Source of the DNA: Thermoplasmata archaeon
GTDB lineage: Archaea; Thermoplasmatota; E2; UBA202; JdFR-43
Assembly: GCA_003650975.1 (NCBI GenBank)
Contig: QMSU01000064.1
Location: forward strand, 1-6,297
Direction of reading: 5' to 3'
Length of the DNA: 6,297 nucleotides
Part shown: positions 6,266-6,297 of the stretch, one piece after another
Position numbering within the stretch: position 1 is the stretch's first letter
Layout of the letters: every line of letters begins with the position of its first letter
Position numbers and translations under genes: made by a program
The notes under the pieces: model-generated
What the model saw: the letters and a program-made list of their open reading frames with translations, nothing else
Told to the model about the DNA's origin: nothing
Database searches by the model: none

Positions 6266-6297
6266 CTGTGCATCGTTCCCGAACAAAGCGAAGGCCC

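Overview
The window reads as one operon-like block transcribed entirely from the minus strand (right to left). It encodes an ABC importer of the dipeptide/oligopeptide (Dpp/Opp, PepT) class. Gene order in the direction of transcription is: a two-domain substrate-binding lipoprotein (6248 to 3930), permease 1 (DppB-like, 3808 to 2438), permease 2 (DppC-like, 2392 to 1514), ATPase 1 (DppD-like, 1501 to 518), a 63-residue PspC-domain membrane protein (504 to 313), and the first 65 residues of ATPase 2 (DppF-like, 194 to the window edge). The promoter upstream of the binding protein and the rest of ATPase 2 lie outside the window.

The likely host is a member of Chloroflexota, perhaps Anaerolineae or Thermoflexia. 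This is an inference. It rests mainly on the lipoprotein style (a lipobox cysteine followed by a long Thr-Pro/Ala-Pro tether, common in that phylum), the moderately GC-rich sequence and the stand-alone mini-PspC protein. No rRNA or marker gene is present to confirm it.

Two proteins depart from the standard importer architecture, both on the face outside the cytoplasmic membrane. The binding protein carries a family-3 (amino-acid type) solute-binding domain at its N-terminus and a complete family-5 (DppA/OppA type) domain at its C-terminus, in one uninterrupted 772-residue reading frame. The DppB-like permease is 456 residues long rather than about 310-340. The extra part is a block of roughly 110 residues between the first and second membrane segments that contains one clear bacterial SH3 repeat and one degenerate one. 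The PspC-like gene sits tightly behind dppD, inside the transporter operon. Together these suggest a customised peptide/amino-acid importer whose external capture and docking parts have been rebuilt.

The two longer intergenic gaps each contain an inverted repeat. Between the binding protein and dppB (3809-3929) there is a perfect 13-bp inverted repeat and a TATAAT-like hexamer, which may set different expression levels for the binding protein and the membrane/ATPase genes. Between the PspC gene and dppF (195-312) there is a 7-bp inverted repeat. I found no RNA genes, insertion sequences, CRISPR arrays or credible plus-strand genes.
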